Shown: one piece after another, positions 50,975 through 60,845 of the stretch
Layout: the number at the start of each line of letters is the position of its first letter
Position numbering within the stretch: position 1 is the stretch's first letter
Assembly (NCBI GenBank): GCA_963781785.1
Contig: CAWAHD010000005.1
Location: 2,852,001 to 2,916,000 of the forward strand
Length of the DNA: 64,000 bases
Direction: 5' to 3'
Source of the DNA: CAWAHD01 sp963781785
GTDB taxonomy: Bacteria > Planctomycetota > Planctomycetia > Isosphaerales > Isosphaeraceae
Made by a program: the position numbers and the translations under genes
The notes under the pieces: generated by a model
Told to the model about the DNA's origin: nothing
What the model saw: only the letters and a program-made list of their open reading frames with translations
Databases searched by the model: none

Positions 50975-51681
50975 ATGATGGTCGAAACCCTCGGTGCTAC
51001 GAACCACGCTTGCGAGTCCGGGACGATGGCGGTCATTCCCAAGACGAATGTTCCGGGCGAGATCGGCACCCAACCGCTCGGCTTGACTTCCGAGTCCGGT
51101 ACCGGGGTTTCATCCGAGATCGACATTCCCCACCCAGCACTCGACGGCTGCCGGCAGTATCTCCTTTTGATCGCCAACGAGATGATCGGGCCAGAGCTCC
51201 AAGCCAAGTTCGGGGCATCGGACCTCGTGCAGGACACGTTCAACGAGGCACAGCGGCACCTGGCCGGGTTTCGGGGGACGAGTAGCGCCGAAATGCGAGC
51301 CTGGCTGCGCGAGATCTTGGAATGCCGGCTCTCGAACGTGCGGCGCGCCTACGTTGCGACCGGGAAGCGCGCCCTCGGCGCGAGGTGGCGATCGAGACCT
51401 TGCGCGTCGCGTCGGAAGAGCAGGGTGACATTCTTGCGAGTCGGGTGCCATCGCCAAGCAGCCATGCAATGCGATCGGAACTGACTCAGGCCCTCGATCG
51501 CGCGATGGCGCGTTTGCCCGAGCACTACCGGCAGGCCGTGCGCTATCGGCACCGGGACGAACTTCCGTGGGATGAGATCGGCGAGCGGATGCATTGTTCC
51601 GCGGATGCGGCGCGCATGGTCTGGAGCCGGGCGATCCGACAGTTGAAGAAGGAAATGGAGAATCACGGACCAATGCCATGA
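50975..51681 (+). pseudogene. ECF-type sigma factor (frameshifted)
   Basis: Region 2 is intact in the first frame: GCRQYLLLIANEMIGPELQAK without its end, then FGASDLVQDTFNEAQRHLAGF and MRAWLREILECRLSNVRRAY. At about 51375 the frame changes. Region 4 then follows as LTQALDRAMARLPEHYRQAV and LPWDEIGERMHCSADAARM, a helix-turn-helix. The start is uncertain (ATG 50975, 50978 or 51026). The last codons overlap the kinase start by ATGA at 51678, the same arrangement as the pair at 17496. Confidence 0.8.
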
Positions 51682-54600
51682 GCGGCGACGAGACGACGCG
51701 CGCTGAGCGGCGGCTGGCCGACGCAATGGCCGCCTTTGACGATGGGTTGGCCGTCGGTCGCGAGACACCGACCGATGAGCTTGGCGAGTCCGTCGGCCCC
51801 GATCTCTTGCCCGAGTGGGAGCGGTTCGCGGCGTTCTTGACACTCGTCGAACATGCCTGGCCCCGCGATGCATCCCACCCGGATCGCCGGACGGAGCCGG
51901 CTCCGACAGGGCCTGTTGAGCCTAAAGCCGACACGGAAACGGGTCCACCCGAAGTCGCAGGCCCCGCCCAATTCGGCCGTTTCCAGATCCGAAAAACGCT
52001 TGGCCAAGGAGGGTTCGGGGTCGTCTTCCTCGCCTGGGACCCGGCACTGCGGCGCCTGGTCGCGCTCAAAGTCCCGCAGCCCGAGACTCTGGTAACGCCC
52101 GAGGCGCGGAAGCGGTTCCTCCGCGAGGCGCACGCAGCCGCGGGGCTCGACCATCCCAACATCGTCCCGGTGCATGAAAGCGGCAGCGTCGGCACGGTCG
52201 CCTACCTCGCGTCGACGTACTGCCTCGGCCCGACGCTCGCCGAATGGCTGGCGAGCCAATCACGGCCGGTGCCGCCGCACGACGTCGCCCACCTCGGCGC
52301 CACGCTACGCGCGGGCAATCCACCACGCCGCACGAACGGGGCGTCCTCCATCGCGACCTGAAGCCCAGCAACGTCCTCCTGCAGCGACCCGGAGCCGTTG
52401 AAGGAGATGCCGAGGGCGACCATCTGCTCTCCGAATTCCAGCCGAGGATCACCGACTTCAGCCTGGCCTGGCTCGCCGACGGCGACGGGCCGAAGACCCG
52501 GAGCGGGGTCCCGATTGGCTCACCCCCTTACATGGCACCCGAGCAGGCTGAGGGACGGCTCAAGGCGATCGGCCCGCCCACGGATGTTTACGGACTGGGC
52601 TGCATTCTCTACGAGCTCTTGACGGGTCGTCCTCCCTTCGGTGGCGACAGCCAGCTTGACACTTTGAAGCAAGTTACCGCGGGCAACCCAATCCCACCTC
52701 GCCGGGTGCGGAAGGACATCTCCGTGGCGTTGGAGGCGGTCGCCCTGAAGTGCCTGGAGAAGGACCCCGCTCGGCGATACCCGACCGCTTGTGATCTGGC
52801 CGACGACCTGGACCGGTTCCTGATTGGCGAGCCGACGCGCGCCCGGCCGCCCAGCCGGTGCGAGAAGATGAGGCGAGCGGCGAGGCGGCATCCCGCGGCG
52901 GTCGTGATTCTCGCGCTCGGAGTTCTTCTTGCAGGAGCGCTACTCGGTGGCAGGCAATGGTTCGAGAACCGTTTGAACGAAACTCGACAGTATGCTCACC
53001 GGCTGGAGGATCAAGTCCGCGATCGCGAGCTGGCTGCACGCCGGGCTCAGTATGTCGCCGACGTCCGCCAGGTACCCCGGTACATTCCAAATCATCGAAC
53101 TTCCCTCGCGGACGACTTGCTCCTGCGCCATCGACCGCGCCCTGGTGAGGACGACCTGCGCGGCTTCGCCTGGTATTACCTCCGGCAACGGAGTCATACC
53201 GAACGTCGCACCCTGACCGGACATCGCGGCGACGTCTACCACGTCGAATTTTCTTCGCGCGGCGACCTGCTGGCGAGCGCTGGCAAGGATGGGACTGTCC
53301 TGATCTGGAACACTTCGCGCTGGCGACTGGTCCGGAAGATCGTTGCCGCCCAAACGGAAGTCAATGCCGCGGCCTTTTCGCGGGACGGGAAACTGATCGC
53401 CACCCTCGACGACGACGGTAAGCTCAAACTTTGGGAAATCGCGACGGGTCATTTGCAACTGGAACGGCTCGCACACACCGGTGATGCCGTCGTCGCACGG
53501 TTCACCGCCGACGGTAAGCGGATCATCACGGGCGGCCGGGACGATGGTCTCGTCAAGATTTGGGATCGAACGAACGGGAACATGCTGGACTCCTTCTCGG
53601 TCGGCGAGAAGAAACTTGAAAACGTGATCTTGTCCCAAGATGGCTCGTGCCTGGCGACCGTGGGAGGAGGAGGCGTCAAGCTTTGGAAGTGGCCCGTTAG
53701 AGCTCTTATCGTCGCGCTCTCGGGAAGCGAGGCAGCCCAGGGAGCGGCCTTCTCGCACGACGGGACGAGGCTTGCCACCGGGCATGAGGACGACAGCGCG
53801 GTTCGGCTCTGGGACGTGCCCGGCGGCCGCCTCCTGCGCGAATTCCGCGGGCATAGCGGGGGCGTCTGCTCCGTATCGTTCTCGGCCGACAATCGGACGA
53901 TTCTCTCGGCTAGCCGGGACGAGACGATCCGGCTCTGGGATGTGGCCACCGGTGAGGAGCGAGGAGTCCACGTAGGCCACTCCGGCCGAGTGTGGAACCT
54001 GGCCGTCTCGCCCGACGGACGGACCATTGCCTCCGTGGGCCAGGACGGCACGGTCAAGCTCTGGGATCCCAAGCCGCCGCGAAACGGCTTCACGCTTCCG
54101 ATTCCCGTACCCGGTAATCTCGAGTTCTCGATGGACGCACGAGCCCTGCTGGTTCTTGAGTTCAGGCCCGAGTGGTCACTTTCCCGCTGGGACGTCCGTT
54201 CGGGCTCGTTCCTTGATCGTAAGCCGCTGAACGTGACTGGCTCCAATTGGATGTCAGCATTTTCCCACGACGGTCGCTTGCTGGCTATCGCGAACGAGTC
54301 TGACACGATTACAATCTGCGATTTGGAGACCGGTCACCCGCAGCGCCTGCACGATCCGGCCATTGGTGAGGTCATTTCCCTTAAGTTCTCGGTTGACTAC
54401 CGCTTCCTTCTCTTGCACACGGGTCGTCCGAAACCGGGATACCTTGTCTGGGGCCTCGCGAGCCAACGATTGATACCTTTCCCAACATGGGATACCCCGC
54501 TCGATAGTTGCTGGACACCCTTGGAGGAAGTGCTGACCCCCCTTCACGGTGGTGATCTCGGCTGGTGGAACCCCAGAACCGGGCTAACGAAAAGGGTTCA

Positions 54601-55003
54601 GCTTGATTCGCGTCACAAGGATATTGCGGTTCCGACCGTATCGACCGATGGCCGGTTCCTCGCCGCGGTTGATCGCGATCGAAGCACGATCTATCTGCGG
54701 TCCACAGAGACAATGAAGCTGGTAAAGGAATTCGGGACACATAGTGGCCGTGTAGAAATCCTGACCTTCTCACCCGACGGGAATACGCTCGCCTCAGCGT
54801 GCGGCGATGGAACCGTCAAGCTCTGGGACGTTCCAACGGGCGAGGATTTATTGACGCTGGAAGGCCACATCGGCCAGGCCTGGGTCGTTCGGTTCTCGCC
54901 CGATGGCAAGGCTTTGGCCACGATCGGCCCGACGGGTCTCAATAAACCGGGCGCGATCCGAGTCTGGCTCGCTGCGGACGCCAGCACCGTACCGCCGGAA
55001 TGA
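51678..55003 (+). pseudogene. Ser/Thr kinase with WD40 propeller (two indels in the kinase domain)
   Basis: About 1,105 residues when repaired. Kinase: LGQGGFGVVFLAWDP (glycine loop), VALKVPQP (ATP lysine), HRDLKPSNVLL (catalytic loop), ITDFSLAWL (Ser in place of the usual Gly of DFG) and GSPPYMAPEQAEGR. Single extra bases at about 52305 and 52328 place ARAIHHA alone in a third frame between the two large pieces. A membrane helix follows (VVILALGVLLAGALLGG). From 53215 on there are about ten WD40 repeats (HRGDVYHVEFSSRGDLLAS; SGGVCSVSFSADNRTILSAS; VKLWD endings). Propeller outside, kinase inside is the usual layout. Confidence 0.85.
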
Positions 55004-55021
55004 TCACACCGGACGTAACTC

Positions 55022-55432
55022 TTATGGCCGGCTCATGGCATAAAGCCGAAGACAGAACTTGCACCACACCGGTCTGTTAAGCCCACGAGCAACTGAACCT
55101 ACCGCGTTTGAGCCGACCGAGGTTCCCGATGCCTGACCTAAATTTTGCGACTTCAACACGCCGCTGAGGGTCGTCAGGGCCAGGCGCCGCCCCAATGCGG
55201 CAGCGTAACGCCAGAGCGTGTCCAGTGTCGCGTTCTTGTTGTGCCTATTTTCCCGGCGCGAAAGTGCTGGCTGGTGCACGCCCGAGCGCCGGGACACCTC
55301 GGCCAAGGTGAATCCCCCGACTTCGCTGGCCCGGCTGTTTACTCGACGAACCGGTGCGACTTTCCGGGTAACAACCTGGCCCTCGACACAGATGTGCCAG
55401 TTGCTCACTTCGGCTGGTCTCCCAGTTTTCAA
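55022..55432 (-). CDS. XRE-family helix-turn-helix regulator
   Basis: A 136-residue small regulator. The HTH is FTLAEVSRRSGVHQPALSRR followed by ENRHNKNATLDTLWRYAAAL and GRRLALT, the pattern of Cro/C1-type antitoxin-like regulators. The N-terminal 40 residues contain SNWHICVEG and VRRVNSRASE, without a known domain. It converges on the kinase gene and diverges from the retropepsin-like gene, with 80 bp between the two start regions, so it may control the latter. Confidence 0.75.
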   Translation of the reverse strand: MKTGRPAEVSNWHICVEGQVVTRKVAPVRRVNSRASEVGGFTLAEVSRRSGVHQPALSRRENRHNKNATLDTLWRYAAALGRRLALTTLSGVLKSQNLGQASGTSVGSNAVGSVARGLNRPVWCKFCLRLYAMSRP

Positions 55433-55512
55433 ATCAAACCGCGCGGCCAGTGAACGTCTCGCCCGCGAGCTGTAGAATACAATGGGCTCAGCGATGCACC
55501 CAAAGGTGACCC

Positions 55513-56160
55513 ATGAAAAGTCTGGCAGATGCGTTACCCCCCGAAATCGCCCGGCAAATCGACCCCGCCTGGCGCAAGAACGAGGCAGCGTATTGGGCTG
55601 CCCGCGACCAACTCCTCAGTCAGTACCAAGGCCAGTGGATCGGGTTTGCCGATGGCGCGGTGATCGCGTCGGGCAGCAGCCCGGTTGCCGTGTTTCACGA
55701 GGCCGAAGCGATGGGGCGGAGCCCGTTTGTCACCTGCGTCGGCCGAGAAGACGATCCAGTTCGGATGCGCCGGGCCAGCTTTGCCTACGACGGCTCCTAC
55801 GCCGGGGAGCCGTTGCCTGTCCTCACCCTCGAGTTTCGTCCCGTGAGTGGAGCGCCAGGCGTGGCGTTGGATCGAGTGATCGCCGACACCGGAGCGGACG
55901 CGAGCGCACTCCCGTGGGCGGATTGTCAGGGACTGCAACTCACTGCTTCCCAAGGCAGGCCGGGTTGGATGGGGGGCGTCGCAGGCGGTGCCGCACCAAC
56001 CCTTCATTTTCGTGTCTGGGTGTATCTCGACGGCCAAGAACATGCGTGCCGACTGCAAGCAGACTTTGTCGGCAATGAGCGCATCCTGGGCAGAGACGTT
56101 CTGAACCGTTTGGAGATGCTGTTTCGAGGTCCTGCTGGTGAAGTTATCGTCAATCCCTGA
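55513..56160 (+). CDS. DUF5678-like plus retropepsin-like aspartic protease protein
   Basis: A 215-residue protein. The N-terminal 75 residues resemble DUF5678 (QYQGQWIGFADGAVIASGSS; FHEAEAMG). The C-terminal part is retropepsin-like: VIADTGADASALP carries the DTGA active-site triad, and ILGRDVLNRLEMLF is the conserved end with the GRDVL loop. A single-domain fold of this type must dimerise to form an active site. A likely processing or regulatory peptidase; target unknown. It is the last complete gene before the exact copy of the att core. Confidence 0.85.
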   Translation: MKSLADALPPEIARQIDPAWRKNEAAYWAARDQLLSQYQGQWIGFADGAVIASGSSPVAVFHEAEAMGRSPFVTCVGREDDPVRMRRASFAYDGSYAGEPLPVLTLEFRPVSGAPGVALDRVIADTGADASALPWADCQGLQLTASQGRPGWMGGVAGGAAPTLHFRVWVYLDGQEHACRLQADFVGNERILGRDVLNRLEMLFRGPAGEVIVNP

Positions 56161-57201
56161 TGTTTGCCGACCAAGAAGACCGCAGAGTTTGTGAGTTGAG
56201 TCGGGGCATGAGGGGCGACATTTGGGAGACGGACCAGACGCCCCAGTCCGCTCGAGCAAACCACCGACCTCTGAGCGTGTCGGGCTCTTGGTAGCGAATT
56301 TGGCAACAAATTGGCAACAGCACTGCCAATGCGACCGCAACGCGAACCCAATGTGAACAGGCGCGGTGTTTCCGTAAGTAGCCTCGAATCAATGGCTTTC
56401 CAACGTCAACCCAACGCCACGCCACTGCCATGCTGAATGTGGGGATCCAGGTTCGAATCCTAGATCCCCAGTTTGTAAAACATTGCCAATCAATATGTTA
56501 CGCAAAGCGGCGTTTCCATCCTGGCAACACCTTCGGCTTGGCGTTGGGGTAGCATCGCTCAAAACCGAAACGTGCTCTCGCCAAAATACTTCCGCGGCGG
56601 CGTTTGTCGGCCGCACGCGATGTTCTTACTGTCGGTCTCAGCCTCGTGCCGAAGAAAGCGGCCGACTTCGGCGTTCGCGGAGTTGCGCGGATTCGGGTTG
56701 CCGTGGCGCGGGCTGAACGGCGCCGTCCAGGTCGCATCCGTCCGGATTGTCTCCATGGAATGCCCGCGGCCAGCCCCCGTGTTCTGGAGCACCTCGAGTC
56801 AACGCCGCGCCCATGCCGGACTGGCCCATCTACCGCTCGAGGCAATCGCCCTGACTGCGACCAGGCGCGCCGCCTTACTGTTCCGGGATGATCCTCAACG
56901 AACAGCACCACAAAGCGTCCTAATTTTCACATACTTGTACGCCGTTAAATTCCAGCAAGAGCTCACGGCCGGTAGTTGACGCAAATTAGGCGGGCTGGTC
57001 GAATGCACTGCCAGGTCAGCCGGCGCTGCATTGGCCTGACCAGCCCCGTGGTGCGGCAACCGGGCCGCCGTGAAATGCTGAGTCGCTCTGTGTTACGCAG
57101 ACCAGCGCTGGTCGGCATAGCATCGGTCGTGCCGGGGTGAACCAGCGGGCTCGTCGCAGTGTCATTCGTTCAGTTGAACCATTGCAGGTGCGCGAGCGAT
57201 C
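56161..57201. other. End module of the main element plus non-coding stretch
   Basis: 56300-56471 is the shared end module and att core. From 56472 to 57201 I see several overlapping frames on both strands, none with a family, ribosome site or repeat structure I can support; this is the left part of the first cassette. Confidence 0.5.
56300..56471 (+). repeat. Island end module 1 with att core (attR-type, exact tRNA copy)
   Basis: TTGGCAACA occurs at 56300-56308 and 56311-56319, 11 bp apart. A conserved box TCCAACGTCAACCCAA follows near 56399, and the 22-bp att core at 56450-56471 ends the module with the same sequence as the tRNA-Gln 3' end. The 5' side GGGGATCCAGG before the core can still pair with it, so a T-arm-like fold is kept. 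Confidence 0.8.
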
Positions 57202-58094
57202 ATGAAGACTGGTCGAGATCGTGAAGTAAGTGAGATCGTCAACCACGAACGGGCTGTCGAAGTCGCCAACCTGCTCATGGGAAAACTGAACCGGCCCATG
57301 CGCCGCATCTCCCCAGACGTCTATCGCTCGCTGCATCGTCGCAACCTACGGGCCGGCAGATTATCATTGCGCGACGGACGGGTTAAAGAACTTGAGGGCT
57401 TCTGCGAACGAAACTTTGGCACGACGGATTGTCGCGGCTCGCCGACCTGTACGAGCGAATCTACGAACATAAGTCAGAGTTACGGCTGCCCCTAAAGGAA
57501 TTCGCGGCCCTGATTGGTCAACCGCAAGAGGGTGTGCTCCGCGGCGCACCGCGCCACGCCACGGTCATGATTTCACCCTGGGGTCTCCAGACCGAATATC
57601 CCGAAATGCATCTAGTCCGGGACGTGGCCGTGGCATTCAATTCGGCTGCCACTATTGATGCTGAGATCAAGCAGCACAGAGGAACCTCCTGGTCCAACGC
57701 AAAGCAGGATGAGGCCCGGAAACAACTTGGCGATCTCCTTACCCGAGCCGCCTTCCACAGGCGGATGTGCGTTCTCTCTTGCTTCAACCTGATCGAAGCG
57801 TACCTCAATGGCGTAGCTTGGGACTACACCGAATCGCACGACATTTCCGCACTTTCAAAGAACAAACAGGATGTGCTCACAAGCGGGCAGGCGAGCATTC
57901 TTGACAAGGTGGTCAGGGTCCCCGAGATCGTCACTGGCAAGAGTCCTGGCCCGCTCACACAGGACAAGGACCCTCTGAAGACCTTCAAGGAGATCATCAA
58001 GCCGTTTCGAGATTCGATCGTTCATGCGTCACCGTTCTCTGCGCCAGCTAGGTTCGGCGGCTACGACAAGCTATATCGAAGGTTTACGAGCTAA
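57202..58094 (+). pseudogene. Hypothetical protein of the first cassette (one indel)
   Basis: Two frames join into one protein of about 297 residues: VEVANLLMGKLNRPMRRISP and RLSLRDGRVKELEG in the first, then LLRTKLWHDGLSRLADLYERIYE and further in the second, with a shift at about 57395. The second part has FNLIEAYLNGVAWDY and KEIIKPFRDSIVHASPFS. The helical pattern with a conserved RDSIVHA-type segment recalls RiboL-PSP/HEPN-like proteins, but that is weak. No family is claimed. Confidence 0.5.
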
Positions 58095-58520
58095 CGCTGG
58101 AGACCACACGCCGTACGGTCGATCTCACAGTTGATATCATTGAGCAGATACATCGATTCGTTGGCGGCCGTGGAAACTGCCCGCAGTGGGTTCCGCCGCG
58201 TGGCATGGATGGGAAGTTCGAACTCGAAAAACTGCTTTGACGGGGAATTGCCAGGAGGCAGGCGGCTAACCAGTCGCGGCAGCAGACGGCCGCCGCGCTG
58301 CACGTTTGTTGCAGTTTGTCGACTCAGCGTCCGGCTGTAGTTTTGGAACTTTATCGTTCGGCCACAAGCGGCGGACCGATCCCGGTGCGCGCACATACCG
58401 CCGTGCGCGGTGCGCGGTACTCGCCGTCGGGGTCGAGTCGCGAGGCATGATCGTTTTCCTGGCCGAAGACATTCCTGACCGCCGTTATCCCGGCTACGAT
58501 GGATTGAAGGAGGACTTGCC
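58095..58520. other. Intergenic stretch, nothing recognised
   Basis: About 425 bp between the hypothetical gene and the antitoxin-like gene. Frames on both strands are short and lack family resemblance or a ribosome site. Directly before the antitoxin start there is GGAGG at 58508-58512. Confidence 0.5.
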
Positions 58521-58826
58521 GTGAATGTCATCGAAGAGACGATCGACGCCATGCCGGACTCGAACGGACAACTGCGACTCACCCACCAGCCGCGGCTGCC
58601 GCCCGGCCCCGTGCGGGTCACGATCCGTGTCGCCGCGCCGGCTGGTCCACAACGCGGACTGGCGGACGTGATCCGAGAGATCGCGGCCGAGCAGCGCTCC
58701 CGCGGCTTCCCTGGCCGGTCGTCCGAAAACCTGAGCTCCGAAGATGACGCGCGGCTGGCCGAGGACGCCGAGCGGGATCGGGAACTGGACGCCGCCGGCC
58801 GCGGGTCCTCGTCGGGGGGACCATGA
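58521..58826 (+). CDS. Probable antitoxin paired with the PIN toxin
   Basis: A 101-residue protein whose stop codon is followed at once by the PIN toxin start. N-terminal MNVIEETIDAMPDSNGQLRL resembles the start of planctomycete and cyanobacterial antitoxins that carry a short beta-strand DNA-binding segment. The C-terminal half is charged and probably disordered (AEQRSRGFPGR; DDARLAEDAERDRELDAAG), as expected for the toxin-binding part. The antitoxin call rests on gene order and size, not on a recognised domain. GGAGG stands eight bases upstream. Confidence 0.65.
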   Translation: MNVIEETIDAMPDSNGQLRLTHQPRLPPGPVRVTIRVAAPAGPQRGLADVIREIAAEQRSRGFPGRSSENLSSEDDARLAEDAERDRELDAAGRGSSSGGP

Positions 58827-59261
58827 GTGCTGTACTACCTGGACACCGTGATCGTTATCTACGCGGTCGAGGGCAACCCGGCCGAGCAGCAACGTGCGCT
58901 ACATCACCTGGCCCCGCTGGAACAGGCCGGCCATCGATTCGCGATCAACGAGTTGACGCTCACTGAATGTCTGGTCCCGGTCCTCAGCCGAGGCGGTGGC
59001 CAACGGTTGTCGGACTTTTTCCGGTTCTTCAACGGGCCGAACCTGCGGACGCTAGGATTGACTGCCGCGACGTACGCCCGAGCCGCCCCTATCCGCAGTG
59101 GTCACGCATATCCAGCGACTCCGCCCGCCCACCCGAAGCGTTACGGGGTCGCCGATGCCCTCCATCCCGCCACTGCGATCGAGTTCGGCTCTGACGTGTT
59201 TCTGACCAATGACGACCAGTTGGCGAACTTTCCGGAAATCACAGGCGAGGAACTGCCATGA
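58827..59261 (+). CDS. PIN-domain (VapC-like) toxin
   Basis: A 144-residue PIN-fold ribonuclease. The first metal-binding Asp is in YYLDTVIVIYAVEG; a conserved Glu lies in LTLTECLVPVL; the second Asp cluster is VADALHPATAIEFG and the third FLTNDDQLANF. These are the PIN/VapC acidic residues. It starts with GTG directly after the antitoxin stop, so translation is coupled. It would cleave RNA (tRNA or rRNA in studied VapCs) when not bound by the antitoxin. In an att-bounded cassette it could stabilise the cassette by addiction. Confidence 0.9.
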   Translation: MLYYLDTVIVIYAVEGNPAEQQRALHHLAPLEQAGHRFAINELTLTECLVPVLSRGGGQRLSDFFRFFNGPNLRTLGLTAATYARAAPIRSGHAYPATPPAHPKRYGVADALHPATAIEFGSDVFLTNDDQLANFPEITGEELP

Positions 59262-59388
59262 TTGCGGCCGAGGCCAGCACGTCTTCAACTTCCTTTCGGG
59301 GTAACGCCGTGTCCTTCGACGCGAACGTGCCACTCCGGGTCGGCCGGACAAGTGCAAGCACCGCTTGTCTCGCCTGAACCTACAAACT

Positions 59389-59549
59389 TTGGCAACAAAT
59401 TGGCAACACCACTGCCTGTGTGAACCCTGTGCGACTACAATGTCAACAGGTCTGGCAGCGCCGCAAGTCGTTTCCGATCATTGATTCTCCAACGTTAACC
59501 CAATGCCACGCCGAAGCAGGGAATCCAGGTTCGAATCCTGGATCCCCAG
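59389..59549 (+). repeat. Island end module 2 with att core
   Basis: TTGGCAACA at 59389-59397 and 59400-59408 (11 bp apart), then the box TCCAACGTTAACCCAA near 59487, then the att core at 59528-59549, which differs from the tRNA copy by one base (CCTGG for CCTAG). The change keeps pairing with CCAGG on the 5' side. Confidence 0.8.
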
Positions 59550-59596
59550 TTCTACCCTTTATTCCGCTGAGTAGAATCTCGAGATTTGCGCCTTTC

Positions 59597-60262
59597 ATGA
59601 ACACGATCGTTCTCTACGACGAGTCGGTGGATATCCCCAATGGGATCAGCGATTTGTCCGGATTTCGCCGCTGGGTGCACTCCGACGACTTCCCCGAGAC
59701 GGGACGCATTTGTTTCCTCGATGGCCGAGTGTGGGTCGACATGAGTAAGGAACAGGTTTTTACCCACAACCAGCTCAAGCAAGAGTTTAATCTTGTGATT
59801 GGCGGTCTAGTCAAGTCGCAGCGACTGGGTCGGTTTTTCCCCGACGGTCTGTTAGTTACGAACGATCGAGCACAGCTCGCTTGCCAGCCGGACGGCACAT
59901 TCATAAGTCGCCAGAGCCTGAAATTAGGGCGTGTCCGCCTCGTAGAAGGAGAGAAAGAAGGCTATCTCGAACTCGAAGGCACGCCTGATATGGTCCTTGA
60001 GGTCGTGAGCGCCAGCTCGGTCGAGAAGGACAAGGAGACGTTACTCGACCTTTATTGGCGAGCGGAGATTCCCGAATACTGGGTCGTGGACGCCCGGGCG
60101 GATCGCCTCGAATTTGACATCTTTCGGTACGCCTCAGGCGGTTACGTTGCCACACGAAAACAAGCGGGCTGGCTCAAATCGCGCGTGTTCGGCAGATCGT
60201 TCCGTCTGTCCCGCCACCTCGACGACGCGAGCAATCCTGAATACAGCTTGTCGGTCCGTTGA
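59597..60262 (+). CDS. Uma2-family endonuclease
   Basis: A 221-residue protein of the Uma2 (DUF820) family, a PD-(D/E)xK-like fold. Starts MNTIVLYDESVDIPNGISDL, then GRICFLDGRVWVDMSKEQVF and LPDG-like QPDGTFISRQS. The catalytic region is LELEGTPDMVLEVVSASSVE and EYWVVDARADRLEFDIFR (acidic residues, Glu of LEVVS, Asp and Arg of WVVDAR). The ribosome site is weak. It lies directly after att copy 2 and is the only gene of the second cassette. Uma2 proteins are numerous in planctomycetes and cyanobacteria, and their role is unsettled. Confidence 0.9.
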   Translation: MNTIVLYDESVDIPNGISDLSGFRRWVHSDDFPETGRICFLDGRVWVDMSKEQVFTHNQLKQEFNLVIGGLVKSQRLGRFFPDGLLVTNDRAQLACQPDGTFISRQSLKLGRVRLVEGEKEGYLELEGTPDMVLEVVSASSVEKDKETLLDLYWRAEIPEYWVVDARADRLEFDIFRYASGGYVATRKQAGWLKSRVFGRSFRLSRHLDDASNPEYSLSVR

Positions 60263-60845
60263 GCACGGCAGCGTTCTATCGGTTTCGCCGCGCTTTGAGA
60301 GAGCCGTTTGCGGTCGATCGGTGGAAGTCCTGTTCAGAGCTCCGGTCATTAACGTAACATCCGCACGACCTGCACGCGCGACACTCCGGCGATGACGAGA
60401 CCCAGGCGTCATGAGGAGGTGGTAGGACCCGCAGAACGCGGACCAGTGCACTTCACTGGGATCAGCGATACCAAATTGAAGGGCGATGCCGGCCGCCGCA
60501 TTTCATCGGACGGATCGGTCGGATCAGACGGATCGGACGTGGCGGCCGGATTGCGCAGCTTGAGCGGAGGGCTGCTTGGGGCACTCGGGCAGCTTGAGTG
60601 CTTCCGCGTCATGTGGCGCGACGTCGTATGAAAGCCATTCCGCGGCGAACCTGGCAACAAACTGGCAGCAACATTGGCGATGTCAACCCAATGCGACTAC
60701 ACTATGAATCGGTGCAGCATGAGTCGTGAAACCCTGCAATCCAAGGTTCCCTAGCGTCAATCCAGTGTGTTTGCAATGTGACGTGGAAGCAGCGGAGGCA
60801 GGTTCGAACCCTGGATCCCCAGTTGTTGATCACCGGAGGTTGACG
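60263..60845. other. Non-coding stretch with short GGATCGG repeats and end module 3
   Basis: 60263-60650 holds no supported gene; at about 60510-60540 there is a short low-complexity run of GGATCGG-type units (GACGGATCGGTCGGATCAGA). 60651-60822 is end module 3. Confidence 0.6.
60651..60822 (+). repeat. Island end module 3 with att core
   Basis: CTGGCAACA at 60651-60659 and CTGGCAGCA at 60662-60670, again 11 bp apart. The box is here CCTAGCGTCAATCCAG near 60750. The att core at 60801-60822 has two changes from the tRNA copy (GAACCCTGG for GAATCCTAG). Being the most diverged module, it may be the oldest. Confidence 0.75.

Larger units (their letters stand above)
40869..60822. mobile_element. 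tRNA-Gln genomic island with two extra att-bounded cassettes
   Basis: A tyrosine recombinase gene starts 150 bp after tRNA-Gln. The tRNA 3' end (40918-40939) is repeated exactly at 56450-56471 and imperfectly at 59528-59549 (one change) and 60801-60822 (two changes). Segments between copies are 15.5 kb, 3.1 kb and 1.3 kb, all in the same orientation. Each downstream copy is preceded by a shared end module of about 170 bp. This fits serial insertion of related elements at one tRNA site, or one element plus non-autonomous cassettes moved by its recombinase. Borders are inferred from the repeats only. Confidence 0.75.

Noticed and set aside
56450..60822. tRNA pseudogenes from tRNA duplication
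   Set aside because: Only the T-loop and acceptor 3' side are present, without D- or anticodon arms, and each comes with a shared end module; attachment-site copies explain this better.
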